The notes: a model not told the origin generated them from the letters alone. A DNA stretch of 64,000 bases from Strobilurus pachycystidiatus (GCA_019915135.1 JAHLMK010000004.1:930001-994000), one strand, 5' to 3'. Numbered from the stretch's first letter, positions 32,495 to 43,990 are shown. Made by a program: numbers and translations.

Positions 32495-33354
32495 TTACAA
32501 TAATCGAGCTGAAAGTTCGACTTCTGGCGTTCCTATCCGCCGCAAATCAAATCTGAGAACAACGATCCTGACGATGTCGCGCCATTCAGTCATAGCACCC
32601 ACACCTGAGACAAGAAGGCCATGAGTGATGGACGGCGGAACTATCATGATTGATTGGCGTACCAACGTCGCCACAGGCCAGGGTCTTGCCTATGGGCCCA
32701 ACGACGGTATACTTGACTACGTCCTGGACGATCCGTAGGTGTTCAGCCGTCAAGGGGTGCTCATACATGAGCGTGTTCATCGCGGGGAAGACATACGTCG
32801 GTGTTATAGGCGCAAGGGCACGTAACAGCGATGTCTGATGATCAGCATATGCATCTCGTCAGTGCCACCACGATCAAAGAATTGACTTGCCACTAGATTA
32901 TCACAGAGACCATGCGCGATTTTCGATAATGTATTGGCAGAACAGGGTGCGACTAGGACGACGTCTGCCCATCTCCTGAGTTCGATGTGCAGGATGGGAT
33001 CACCAATCTTATACGAGTCCTAGAGCAGACGAGTCAAGAAGGATCGGCCGCTGGAGAAAGAGCGAAGTATCGTACGGTCCATTCGTCCTTGTCAGTCCAT
33101 ACGCGAGAGCCAAGAGCTTCAATGTCAGAGGGCTTGAAGAATGCCAAGGACGCAGTCGTAGCAACGACTTCTACTTTGACCCTGGCATGCTACAATGATT
33201 ACTGTCAAGCAGCGAGCATGAGAGTGTGTTAGGGTTGACAGACATGGAGGAGCTCTTCGACGATGAGCGGCGCCTTGACGGACGCGACGCTGCCTGTAGT
33301 GATGAGGAGGACGTGCAGATAGCCTTCCTCGCGTTGTTCGTTCGCGACAAACAT
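32495..33354 (-). CDS. Phosphopantothenoylcysteine decarboxylase (PPCDC/Hal3-Cab3 family)
   Basis: FMN enzyme of coenzyme A synthesis. The spliced exons give LHVLLITTGSVASVKAPLIV, then HARVKVEVVATTASLAFF, then IELRRWADVVLVAPCSANTL, SKIAHGLCDNLV, TPTYVFPAMNTLMYEHPLTA, VVGPIGKTLACGDVGVGAMT and EWRDIVRIVV. The PAMNTLMYEHP loop and the ACGDVG(x)GAM(T) end are family hallmarks, the cysteine being the catalytic one. One intron (32835-32890) has a GC donor (GTG/GCAAGT) and restores SLLRALAPITPTYVFPAMN; reading through it gives a stop. The start at 33354 is the first methionine (MFVANEQREEGYLHV). A regulatory Hal3-type acidic tail is absent, favouring a catalytic role. Confidence 0.85.
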
Positions 33355-33634
33355 ATGGCTTTCTGGAAAGTCAGTCTCTATTTGGCGGATGGGATCATTG
33401 TCAAACACGGACCTGAGCTTTATATGTCGATCCCATCAATTGTGCCTCTTTACCCTTGCTTCCTCCCCTCATCTCCTTCGTTTTTCTTTCCTTCACAGAG
33501 CAGCGTATGTCCACCTCTTTTCCCGATGTTTTCCTGTTATTGAAGTCGTTTCCAGGCTCTTCTGACCTTCGACAAGTACTAACTTTCTTTGACCTCTTTA
33601 ACGCACTCTTCGTCTCCCTTCCTATACTTGCAAC

Positions 33635-34542
33635 ATGCTGTTCTCTACCCTATTCACCCTCGCTGCTGCCTCGCTTGCCTCCGCTGAGACATTCAATGTT
33701 CTCGTTGGCGAGAGTGGAGGCCTCACATACAACCCCACATCGTACGCTCTCTTAGTCGTCTCTCCGGATCCTCTTATCTGACGTTGACAACAGCGTTACT
33801 GCGGCTGCTGGTGATACCATTACCTTTGAGTTGTGAGTATTGGCTGCCAAGTCTTTCCGCTAATGACTTAATCAACCTTTCCGCCCAGCGTTGCGAAGAA
33901 CCACGTATGTTTATTCATGTCGGGCGCTCCGGCCGCAACCAAAGCTTATCATGCTCGTTCCAGACTTTGACCCAGTCCACGTTTGCGGAACCATGCGCCA
34001 AGATGTGAGTGTCGTCTTACTCGACGAGGTCGTGGCAAGTCTAATCCTGGGGACAGGACCACCCCTACTGAGGGCATTGACTCTGGCTATGTTCCCGTCG
34101 CTGCCAACTCCACCTCGTTCCCTGTCTGGAGCATAACTGTCAGCAACGCCAGCACTCCCCTGTGGTTCTACTGTGCGCAAACTGGGTACGCGTGCCTTCA
34201 TCGTTTGCCTGGCCATGACGCCCGTCCTAACCATGTCGCAGTCATTGTGCGAAGGGAATGGTCTTCGCCGTCAACCCCACCGCAGAGAAGTCATTCGCCG
34301 CCTTCCAGGTGAGAAAAATACATTCTGTTGCGACTGGACCCTGTGCTCATCCAACATTCGAGGCTGCTGCCATGGGTGGTTCCACCACCACAGGTTCCAC
34401 TACAGGTTCGACCACAGGCACCACTACGGCGGCCAGTGGAGCTGCTACTACCACCGGGACTACGTCTAACGGCGCTGCCATCGTGAGCGCCAAGTCCATG
34501 CTCATGCTGGTGGCTGTGGGTGTTGCTGGGCTGCTTCTATAG
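33635..34542 (+). CDS. Secreted GPI-anchored cupredoxin-like protein
   Basis: The signal peptide is MLFSTLFTLAAASLASA. The cupredoxin part contains VTAAAGDTITFEF, VAKNHTLTQSTFAEPC and WFYCAQTGHCAKGMVF. The spacing C-x4-H-x4-M is that of a type 1 copper site. A threonine/serine/glycine-rich linker (TTTGSTTGSTTGTTTAA) leads to a hydrophobic C-terminus (SMLMLVAVGVAGLLL), a GPI-attachment signal. Six or seven exons; one splice (GTACGC...TCGCAG) is needed to form TGHCAKGM. The last intron is 54 nt and in frame, so retained and spliced forms would both be translated. Such proteins are abundant at mushroom cell walls; their role is not established. Confidence 0.85.
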
Positions 34543-34841
34543 GATTTGAGTGTCGTGTAACGGACATTGAACTTTTATTACGGGCGATGAGGGACATCTC
34601 AGGTCAGGTCTCGTGTACTGTACATATGGCTAGTCCAATGATATCGAGCTCCTGCTGGTTAATCTTCGGGTCTGAGGTTGTCATAGTGGCGGATTCCTGA
34701 TTGCGCAGTCTGCGCTATTGTGCGCGAGCAGCTTCTAAGTAACTCTTCTAATTCTAAGCAATGTGCTAGGTCCCATGGCGACGCCTGGAATGATATATGT
34801 AGTTGTCATGATGAACGTGCTAAACGTCAGTAAGTAGTCCG

Positions 34842-35876
34842 TCAAGCCTTCCGTCTGGCGAAGACGTGGATGTGAGCGAGGCCTGGAACGCTCTGCAGTC
34901 TCTGGTAGACAAGTCAGGGCTGAGTATGCATGAAAGTTGTCAAAGTGCGTTACTTACTGGAGGGTTCACGAACCAAGCAGTCTCCCAATCGCTCTCGATC
35001 CATCTATTCCTGACAAAATTGTATACGTGCTCTCCAGCGCGTGCAACCAAAGCCTCTTCTTCGTCAGTGCCTTTTTCCGAGACGATCATCTTATCTAGCG
35101 TGACGGCCCAGTCTGAGAGGGCGGGAAGGCAGAGCGGGAGTGTGGATGGGGAGGGCGGGGGTGAGGTCGAGCCAGTGAAGCCCCATATGCCGTCTTGCGT
35201 CACGCGCGCGGCGATGCGGTCGTCAATTATATCGGGGTGAAAGATGGGTATGCGGGTCCAGATTAAGGTGTGTTCGACGTCGGAGGGGACTAGGTTGATT
35301 AGAGATGTGGAACGCAGGGCATAGAGCAGAGGCCTCACCGGAGTAAGGCCAGTCGTTCTGGATGATGCTGATGTATTCTGCGGGAGTTGTGTCGGTGAAA
35401 TATGGAGGTGCGTCCGGGGGGAGGGTGGATAGTTTGCCATTGGACAAGTCGGTGGAGCATTGAGACGGTAGACTAGGTGGGACATCCAAGGTGGAGGAGA
35501 GAAGAGACAGGGTATCAGGCTTTCCCCACCGAAGACGGACGTTGAGCAAGTAATTTACTGAGTTACATAGTCAATTGACTAGACCATCAATCGTTCTTCG
35601 ACTACCTTACCTAGCGATCCGTGCTGTTTCCTGATACCAATTGCCCATGTGTCATAGCGCTTTTGGAGGGCCTTGTCGCGCTTGAGAAGACCGAGATCGC
35701 TGGGGTCCTTTTAGCACGCGTTTGTCGTCTAAAGGCCAAGCGTACCCAGAATTGACAAAGGTCTTCATTTCGGTCCAAGTGAATTTGCCAGGATAGTACG
35801 CTAGCATCTCTTCGCGCGTCGGGGGTCCCGTACGCAGCGGCACCGCCGCCGTCGTTACTGGGCTTTCCAGAGTCAT
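34842..35876 (-). CDS. DUF3605 protein (GlcNAc-induced protein 1-like)
   Basis: Family with unknown biochemistry, sometimes called N-acetylglucosamine-induced protein 1. Spliced segments: FTWTEMKTFVNSGDLGLLKR, ALQKRYDTWAIGIRKQHGSL, VNYLLNVRLRWGKPDTL, YFTDTTPAEYISIIQNDWPY, VPSDVEHTLIWTRIPIF, VTQDGIWGFTGS, YNFVRNRWIESDWETAWFVN and a last exon SVPGLAHIHVFARRKA. Introns have GTACGC, GTAAGG, GTGAGG and GTAAGT donors and restore the conserved order. An upstream in-frame start at 35892 is not available in the same frame; 35876 is the first methionine (MTLESPVTTAAV). Divergent from the amidohydrolase with 282 bp between starts. Confidence 0.82.
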
Positions 35877-36158
35877 GGTGGTAATGGGTCAAGGCTATGA
35901 AGGAGGCTGTGTCGGTCAGACAGAGTGTCGATTCATTTCCGCACTGGCCGTGATCTAGATGTTGCGGGGAAGGTGCAAGGTGTGCGGCATTTTTTGCATA
36001 TGCAGTCTGCTTTGCTACAAGTCAGTCAAAGTAGGTCTAAACAGGCAATATAATCTTCGGAAATAGCGGAAGCAGATATCAGCCGGCGGCAAAAGAGACG
36101 CGTGCTCGCAGCGCCGGGTCGATAAGCGGCATAAGCGCCTTTCCCAGCGTCCTCGACG
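35877..36158. promoter_or_regulatory. Divergent promoter region DUF3605 / amidohydrolase
   Basis: 282 bp between divergent start codons; no specific element recognised. Confidence 0.4.
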
Positions 36159-39100
36159 TTGCCGACGACGATGGAGAAGCACTCGCCGCCGCTGCCCTCG
36201 CTGGCGCCGCGTAGAAAGGAGCATCGCCGCAAACGCTTCAGCACCTTGGTTCTGCTCCCCGCCCTCGTCTTCGGCGCGCTCTTGTACTCCGACTGGTTAC
36301 ACACCCGCCCTCTCCCGGCTCATGTACCCCTGCACGCTGCAGCCACCCTCGCGCGCTGCGATAGCCTCTTGCAGCCCGCTGGCCCTCCCCGCGACTTCCA
36401 CCACCGCTCGCAATCCGACCGCTTCGTCCTAGGCACCAAGCCGACGCTCATCAAGAACGCCAAGATCTGGACAGGACTGCACAATGGCACTCAGGTCCTC
36501 GACGGGGACATCCTGCTTGACAAGGGCATCATCCAGGGCGTTGGTCACTACGGCCTGGCAGAGCTAGCGGAATACACCGGTCTGGAGGTCGTCGATGCAA
36601 AGGGCGCGTGGGTTACACCTGGCATCGTCGACATACACTCCCATCTCGGCGACGGGCCGTCCCCCGCACTTGACGGCGCAGAGGACGACAACTCTCTGAA
36701 GGGTACCGCTCAGCCTTGGCTGCGTAGTCTCGACGGTCTGAATACACACGATGATTCGTACCAGCTCTCTATTGCCGGAGGAGTCACGACCGCGTTGGTT
36801 CTTCCTGGCTCAGCCAATGCCATTGGTGCGCCCCATCCGAGTACATGATCTAATTAGATATCTCACGTTCATCCAGGCGGACAGGCATTCCCCATCAAGC
36901 TTCGGCACACAGAAGAGCGTTCACCCACTTCTATGCTCCTGGAGCCTCCTTTCACGATCAACAGCTCTTTCCCCGACCCGAATCTTCCTACCAGATGGCG
37001 CCATATGAAGTGCGTCCTATTCCGCGCGCATTACTCGCTGCTGACCTCGTTGTAGACACGCTTGTGGTAAGCAATAGAACCAGAAGGACTGCGTGAGCTA
37101 ATCGTGCTGTTTCAAAACACAGGCGAGAACCCAAGTAAGCAGAAGCATGTTTTCTTTGCCGCAAGTTTCTCATATCACAAAGGTCGCGTCTATGGACATA
37201 CCAGGATGGACACGACATGGGCGTTCCGCAACGCGTCAGTGCATGCCCCTCGTCGCGATATCTTTCTTGACTGATGTTCCTGTGAAGATACAACACGGCC
37301 TTCCAGTTGAAGAAGAAGCAAGACGAATATTGCTCCAAGGCTATGTCTGGCCAATGGAACGATCTAGGTGACTTTCCAGAAGACCTCCAATGGGAGGCTC
37401 TCGTCGATGTAGTCCGAGGGCGCGTCAAAGTACGGGGATCTCCACATATATATCATCTCGGAAGAGTGTTCATGATCGTAAAAAAAGGTTAATGTTCACT
37501 GCTACGAAGCGGTCGACTTAGATGACATGGTTCGGGTACGCTCTTCCGCTTCTGCCTTCATATGCTCACGCACTGACCTACTCTTTCCCAGTTGACAAAC
37601 GAGTTCCAGTTCCCGATTGCCGCGTTCCACCACGCGCACGAGACTTATCTTGTTCCCGACTTGCTGAAGAAGGCTTATGGTAAGTTTGATCTCAGCTCCC
37701 GATGATTGACGGGGTCTGAATCTGACTGTTCGTTGAGGTGGTGCCCCGGCTGTTGCCTTGTTTGCCACCAACGGAAGGTAAGAAAGAAGTACCTCTCTGG
37801 GCGTAATCTCAAATGCTCATGCTCTCGCCTCAAAAAGATACAAGAGGGAAGCTTGGAGGCAATCGGAATTTGCTCCCAAGATCCATGCCAGCAATGGAAT
37901 CACCGTCTTGATGAAGGTCTGTCTGTCTGTTCATGATCGGAAAGTTTTTTCTAAAGCTTGACTCTCGATGGCTGTAGAGTGATCACCCTGTGCTTAATTC
38001 ACGATACTTGCTCTACGAGGCTCAACAGGCGCGTTCATTTCAATCTACAACTCCAATGATTTTGTGTTCTAATCTAGCGGGTGTACAGGCGCATTATTTC
38101 GGTCTGCCGTGGAACTTGGCGATGGCTTCCGTCATAAGCAACTCTGCTGAGATCATGGGCATGGGGCATCGTATCGGGTATGTCCGTAAAGGTAAGTTAG
38201 AAAGCAAACTACCTTCGACGATATGAATCGTTTCTGATTATACAATATATCGTAGGTTGGGATGCTGGTCAGTCACGGTCCGCTCTGGGTTCTGAACGAT
38301 TGACTGAAGCTTGTATAGATCTTGTCATTTGGGATAGCCATCCTCTTGCTCTGGGCGCAACCCCTGCGCAGGTGTTCATAGATGGCATCTCTCAATTGGA
38401 ATCCCCATACGTCGCAGAGAAGTCTGACTCCTTCCAAACCGTCCCCAAGGTGCCAAACTTCGACAAAGAAGCGGAGGAGACACTTCGGTACGATGGCCTG
38501 CCGCCCCTTGCGGCGAAGCAGACTTTCACACAGGAGCTCATTGCATTTGTCAATGTCAAGAGCTTGTTCACTCGCTCTGCTTCCGCTGCAGTGCAGCGTG
38601 TGATGGATAGTGCGGAGCATGTGCAGGGGGTGGTGCTCACTCGGGCTGGGCGCGTTATTTGCTCTGGGGAACATGCGAAATGCTTCGATGGGGCGATCTT
38701 TGCTGGGGAGGACCCCACTATCATCGATCTGGAAGGCGGGTCGATCATGCCGGGGCTGGTGTCGTTCGGTGCACCGTTAGGTTTGGAGGAAATCGCCGCG
38801 GAGCCTTCGACGGGGGATGGGATTGTGTTTGATCCACTGCAGGCATCTATTCCAAAAATCGTTGGCGGGGATGAATCCCTCATCCGAGCGGCCGATGGTC
38901 TCCTGTTTAATACTCGGGACGCGCTGTGAGTCCATCTTGCTTCTGACTCCAGTATCTGAAACTGAGTTCATTCCCTGTTTGTAGATTGGCGTACCGCTCT
39001 GGCGTGACCTCGGCTATTTCAGCGCCAAGCTCTTATTCGTTCTATTCCGGGCTTGGAACCTCATTTTCGACAGGAGCGGAAAACAAGCTACAGGCTGGCG

Positions 39101-39942
39101 CGGTGCTGAAAGAAATAACGGGAGTTCATTTGGCCGTAAGACCTTTCGGTGTCCCGAGTGTCAGCACGCAGATCGCCGCTTTGCGCCGCCTGCTCCTAGC
39201 GCCATCTGGAGAATGGTTCCAAAAGGTTGTGCAAGTAAGAAATCAGAATCACTTTAATATTTATCGGATTTCTGATGAGGGAAATTGCCACAGGGGGTCA
39301 TCCCGCTCGTGGTTGAAGCACACAGCGCGGACATCATCGCTACCCTGGTGTTACTGAAGAAACAGGTCGACCTGGAAAAGGGCACTAACCTTAAACTGAC
39401 CATTACGGGCGCGACTGAGGCCCATTTGCTCGCCAAGGAATTGGGTGAAGCAGGTGTCGGAGTTGTAGTGACGCCTTCCAGACCTTTCCCGACGTTGTGG
39501 GAAGATCGCAGAATGTGAGCCACTCCGAACATACTGAGTCCAGACCCTGATGCTTTTGTAGCTTGCCCGGTCCTCCCTTGACGGAACACAGCGGGATTTC
39601 CCGACTGCTTGCCCATAACGTTACCGTTGGCATAGGTATCCAGGAGAACTGGAGCGCTCGGAACACGAGACTCGACGTTGCTTGGGTATGTTCCTGACCT
39701 TGTGAACCTGAGATGCAGCTGAAACTCGGCAGGCCGCCCTTGAGGCCGATGGAAAAATCTCCAGGGAAGAGGCGCTCGGTCTCGCCACAGTCAATCTGGA
39801 AAAACTGCTTGGTGCCGATGTCGCGGACAAGGATTATGAGGCCGACCTAGTTGCCACGAAGGGCGGCGACTTGCTAGAACTCGAGGCGAAGGTTGTAGCG
39901 GTTTTGTCTTCCAGAAGAGGTTTGACGGACATGTTCGTCTAA
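36159..39942 (+). CDS. Membrane-anchored tandem amidohydrolase
   Basis: A large multi-exon protein (about 900 residues). A basic cytosolic N-terminus (RRKEHRRKRF) precedes one signal-anchor helix (STLVLLPALVFGALLY), so the bulk is probably lumenal or extracellular. The first amidohydrolase unit shows LIKNAKIWTGLHNGTQVLDG, the metal-binding motif TPGIVDIHSHLG, GGVTTALVLPGSANAIG, VNVHCYEAVDLDDMVR, FHHAHETYLVPDLL, MKSDHPVLNSRYLLYEA and the closing VRKGWDADLVIWDSHPLALG. A second unit follows in the same frame: VQGVVLTRAGRVICSG, then IMPGLVSFGAPLG where the HxH histidines are missing, then YRSGVTSAISAP and VEAHSADIIATLV. It ends DMFV at stop 39940-39942. Substrate unknown. The start could also be the methionine at 36171. 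Confidence 0.8.
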
Positions 39943-40481
39943 GTGCCAATCAGAATCTTCCAAGGCGCGCTTTCACGGAATTGTATGCTTGCTGCGAGTA
40001 TCAGTTATCAATATAGTGACTGGGTTGGCAGAGGCGTCTCATGATCGTAGAGTAGCTTCTTAGATTTGTCTTTCCGTTTGACAGAGAGCACATACTGAGA
40101 ACTGAGTACTGAGTACCGAGCACGTAGACTTGTAACTGGTGGTCCCATTTGTGATCAGTTTGTGTTCGAAAAAATTCTTGTACAATGTGTACTGTAATAG
40201 TGTTGATACTTCGTGAGTAACTCTGGGGTCTAAGCGCTTACGGCTGGGAGGCTGGCAGGCCATGAGTTATAGAGCTTGCTACCAAATGCGCCACATCAAA
40301 CACCAACAACTGCTGCTCAAGCGAAGGTCTAGTCTAGATTGGATTGTCTTCTCTGTGAAAGTAGGCAGATCCACTTGAAGACAGCGTAGCTACTGAAGGA
40401 GTGACAAAGGTCATGCAAAAAGCACATTGACCCAGATAAATACAATCTATTTACCCATACAACCTTTCAAGGGTTCCATTT
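39943..40481. other. Intergenic region, nothing supported
   Basis: Spacer between the convergent amidohydrolase and seven-helix genes. A small cluster of related words (ACTGAGAACTGAGTACTGAG at about 40095-40114) is the only repetition seen. Confidence 0.4.
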
Positions 40482-42220
40482 TTAGAAGCTGACGGATGGC
40501 CCAATCCGCGTGAGCTTCCGGCTCGAGTCGTCGTCAGTGACCACTTCCCGGTCAAAGTCAACGTCGCTCTTGGTCTCCTCCGGCGGCTGAACGTAGGTCT
40601 CCGTGAGGACGAACACGCCGGATTGCAATTCCACATCGTTGTTGTGTCGACTGGAGTTGTGAGCAAAGGTAGGGAAGCTTCTGCCACGGGTATTGCTCTG
40701 GCCCAGTGACCTGGAGCGTTCGCGTCCAGTCGATTCGCTTGTCGACGGGTGGTCCGAGTTCTGGCGTTGCGTGCTGAGAACAAGATGCTGCGCGCCTGAA
40801 AGCCGCTATCAGAATCACTAGACCAGCAATATGGCCCTGGCTTACTGATCATGGTGATTGCTAGCGGGAGAGCTGCGCCGACACCAGTCGTGAGGATTCC
40901 CGCGAATTCCAAGACAACCCACCTGTGATAGAACAATCAACCTTCTGTATGGACGCGAAGATAGAAAATCAACTTACAAGTTCACAAAAGAGACGGTCAC
41001 TGTGTACAAGATTCCGTGGCGTAGAACCTTCTTCACGAATTTCGACAAATTGCTTTGAGGGAGGGTCAAACCCAGACGGGGTGTTGATAGCAGGAGAATT
41101 CTCACAAAGCAGAGTGGTGGGTGCGTGAAGCATACACCAGCCAAAAGGTCGCGACGAAACAAGCAATCCAGTCGAAGATGACATGTGCGATATAGTAGAC
41201 GATATTCCAGTCGGGCTGTTGAACGCGTTTTAATCGACTGACCAGCGCCACGATCATGACCAAGTGCTGACGAACCTCTCCTTGTCGCAAAACCTTGCCT
41301 TTGCAACTAAAATGCGAAGGTGAGAGAGGTAACGTGATGTCAACTGTCGAACGTACTTTCCCTGAGTATCAGAAATACCCAATCATCAGAAGGCACATAT
41401 ACAGGGCGGTTAGGGACATACATCGACGGATCTTGGCTAGAGAACAAGGCAGTCGGTCAACGGGGTCGTTGTTGTTAAGGACATGTGAACACGTACGTCG
41501 CGGTGGTAAACGATACCAAAGATTTGCACCTGCAGAGACGTCCGTCATGTCGAAGTGGCTGGTGATCAAGGATAGCGCTCACCGGAAAATCAAGTAGCAA
41601 CAGAAGAGCTAGGCCCCGTAGAACCCAAATTGACCGACCAGTGATAGCCCACGTTCTGATTCATGAGTTTGGTGGGCTAAAGGAAAAAAAAGAGTATGTC
41701 TCACCGAATGAAGATGATACCCTGAACGGCCATGCCAGCCAACACTAGTGCCACTTTGAGAACTCGATTGAGAGACCACGGCAACCTGCTTACTAGCTGT
41801 AACATTTGGCAGCATGTAGAAGGGTCTACATGTTGCCAACGTGAAAGTTGTACTGTAGGTTCCTGTTGGGCGGGGCGATGAACATTTGACGAAAGCGCTG
41901 GTACGCGAAAGCAGCATACCAATACCGTTCGCTACCAACGATATCAAAGACATACTGAGCAGGTATATCAGCTGACTCGGACTTTCTACGGAGCAGAGGG
42001 AAGACGCACTAGCGGACCGTGGCGTATAGAGCACATATAGGACTTATGGATCTTTGCCTCCATTGCTTTTTGTACAGCTTCCATGTCGCCGGGATAGTCT
42101 GAAATATATCGGCGGCAGCCAATGTGAATGATCTTGAACGAATTATCGGCTGCGCTGGCGGAAGATGAGTCGAGCTACTCACATTATACGGAAGACATTA
42201 GTCTTGAAATCAATTGCCAT
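40482..42220 (-). CDS. Seven-helix membrane protein of an Agaricomycete family
   Basis: Function unknown; the layout resembles a G-protein-coupled receptor. Reconstructed with about ten introns. Hydrophobic segments in order: FTLAAADIFQTIPATW; YQLIYLLSMSLISLVANGIG; ALVLAGMAVQGIIFIR; WVLRGLALLLLLDFP with VQIFGIVYHRD; IVYYIAHVIFDWIACFVATF; GILYTVTVSFVNLWVVLEF; and ILTTGVGAALPLAITMI. Conserved-looking links are WKLYKKQWRQRSISPICALY, FYMLPNVT, TWAITGR and GNCKGKVLRQGEPDWN. The last link needs a 5-nt exon at 41357-41361. The C-terminal ~100 residues are soluble and polar, ending RIGPSVSF. Start MAIDFKTNVFRI at 42220. Exon joins were chosen to keep frame and helix order. Confidence 0.7.
41357..41361 (-). 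other. Proposed 5-nt microexon in the seven-helix gene
   Basis: On the minus strand the bases GGAAA lie between CTCAG and GTACGT. Joining the upstream exon (HRDPRSVD) and the downstream exon (CKGKVLRQGE) through it yields SVDGNCKGKV in frame; without it the frame is lost. Confidence 0.5.
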
Positions 42221-43093
42221 GATGGGGTGTAAGAAGGCGGGAAAGAAAGAGGGGGAGGAAGTCGCCTGAACCTCGGCTCAGATGAAGCCCATCTGACTCT
42301 CTACTTATGACGGACGCGTGGATGCGAAGATCCCCAGAAACCATCATCGGGACATTCTTGAATCCTGATCGAGATGGAAGTTCGGTATTCGGTTAACTCA
42401 GGTTCATCACATTTTCCTCCGAGCGGTGACTGGTTAGTACCAGTCAGTGCCTAGGGGCCTGCAGGGATACTAGACATCAGCTCAGGCTTGAGCTCAGGCC
42501 CTCTCAGTCCTCTCAGTCATCTTGACGGGGCCACAGGCCCCAGGGGACCTCATTGTAGAACTCTACATCACACTCAATTTAAATGAGTGTGAGCTGCGGA
42601 ATGCGCTTACATTGTCCAGACGATAACATGCGATCCTCGTGGATGAATTTAAAGTCTGGGGCCGACTCTGGGCCGGGTCATGTGCAGAAGTGCTCATGGC
42701 GGTTGGCAATGGGCTGTAGGCTGGGCGAGTGTTTCGAGTGTCAGGAGCGGAGGGAGCAGATGTTACAGTCAATCAAATGGCTGCAGATCCCATAGTACGT
42801 CCCCACGTGGATTGGCTGATCGTGCTTGGTTGCGACTGATTGCGACCTCGAAATCTTATGGATATATTGCATTGGGAGGCTGGTCACAAAAAATGGGATG
42901 GGCGAACTGACAGCATGTTCCTTCCTTCCGGGCACTTTGCTGGGCTGAAATACCTCGAGGAAGACTATACTGCAAGGACCGACCCGCTTCCCACGTATGT
43001 AATAGATACTTTAAATCCGACGGGCAATTAATAATGGCCGATAATGCGCCACATTTAGTATCCAACGGCGGCGTCCCGCCGTCTGCATTTGCG

Positions 43094-43113
43094 GGGTACG
43101 TGAGGGTACGTGA
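43094..43113. repeat. 10-bp tandem duplication
   Basis: GGGTACGTGA occurs twice head to tail, followed by a degenerate third unit ending GTGAGGGTAC at 43130. Possibly a binding-site array; function unknown. Confidence 0.6.
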
Positions 43114-43916
43114 GGGACTTGTGAGGGTACTGATCACATAGGCCCATTCCGAGTATCGGGCTTCTGATTTGCCTCTTAGTCGAGCTTAGTTGGCTGAGGG
43201 CTCCTATCCATCTATCTTCCCATCTGTCGTCTATTCCAGTGTTTCTTTCCCGATGTTTAAGAGTCTGCGCAGCTGTTGGTTATGAAATTCAAGGTTCCAA
43301 GAGGTTCCAAGACGCAAATCTGCGAATTCAAATGTCATTTAGGCTCACGAATTTCCAAGACCCTAAATGCTGGACCTCCGTGTGGATACTTGTGGGGGTT
43401 GGAGTTGACCCAGAGTTGGCCTGACCATCCGCAATTGAGCTTGCTGCTTGAAGCTAGCTTGACGGTCACAGGTATCTGATCATCATGTTGTCCGAGTTGC
43501 CCATCTATCCCAAAACAAAAGCGCGATATCACATAGCAAAGGGCAAAGGGCGTGAGCGTGTGTGGCGCTGATTGTCAGTCACTTCGGCAGTCTATCCAGT
43601 CCGGTGTTGATCTTGCCAGGTGGTCGCTCTGTCATCAAGTATCTTGCTGGCGAACGACTGATTTCGAGACGCTGGGATTATGAAAGCCACGAGCACATCT
43701 TCTCCATGGTCTCGTCACTGGGCGACCGCGTTCGGGCCCGGGATCACTGCAGCGTACGCCTGCCCTAAGAACGTCTGGACAGTCTGCGGTGGTTCCGATC
43801 TCACAGTGTACAGCGAAAGTACGAAAAATGACATGCTTCGCAGCTCCGAAAGACCTGAACCAATTGCAACGCGTTCAAATCCAAGCGCTTCTTGGTTTTG
43901 CCAGATTCAAATATAG

Positions 43917-43937
43917 CTCTCTATCTATCTATCTATC
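43917..43937. repeat. CTAT microsatellite
   Basis: About five CTAT units just upstream of the carboxylesterase TATA box. Confidence 0.7.
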
Positions 43938-43982
43938 CATCAAATTTCCGACTGCCTGGTGGAAGTGGACCGGAACGAGATT

Positions 43983-43990
43983 TATATAAG
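43983..43990 (+). promoter_or_regulatory. Probable TATA box of the carboxylesterase gene
   Basis: TATATAAG, 43 bp before the ATG at 44033. A canonical TATA element this close to the start is unusual among the genes here and suggests a regulated, strongly expressed gene with a short pyrimidine-rich leader. Confidence 0.6.

Noticed and set aside
31027..35876. Secondary-metabolite gene cluster around the SDR, cupredoxin and neighbours
   Set aside because: No backbone synthase (PKS, NRPS, terpene cyclase), and the neighbours are housekeeping or unrelated genes.
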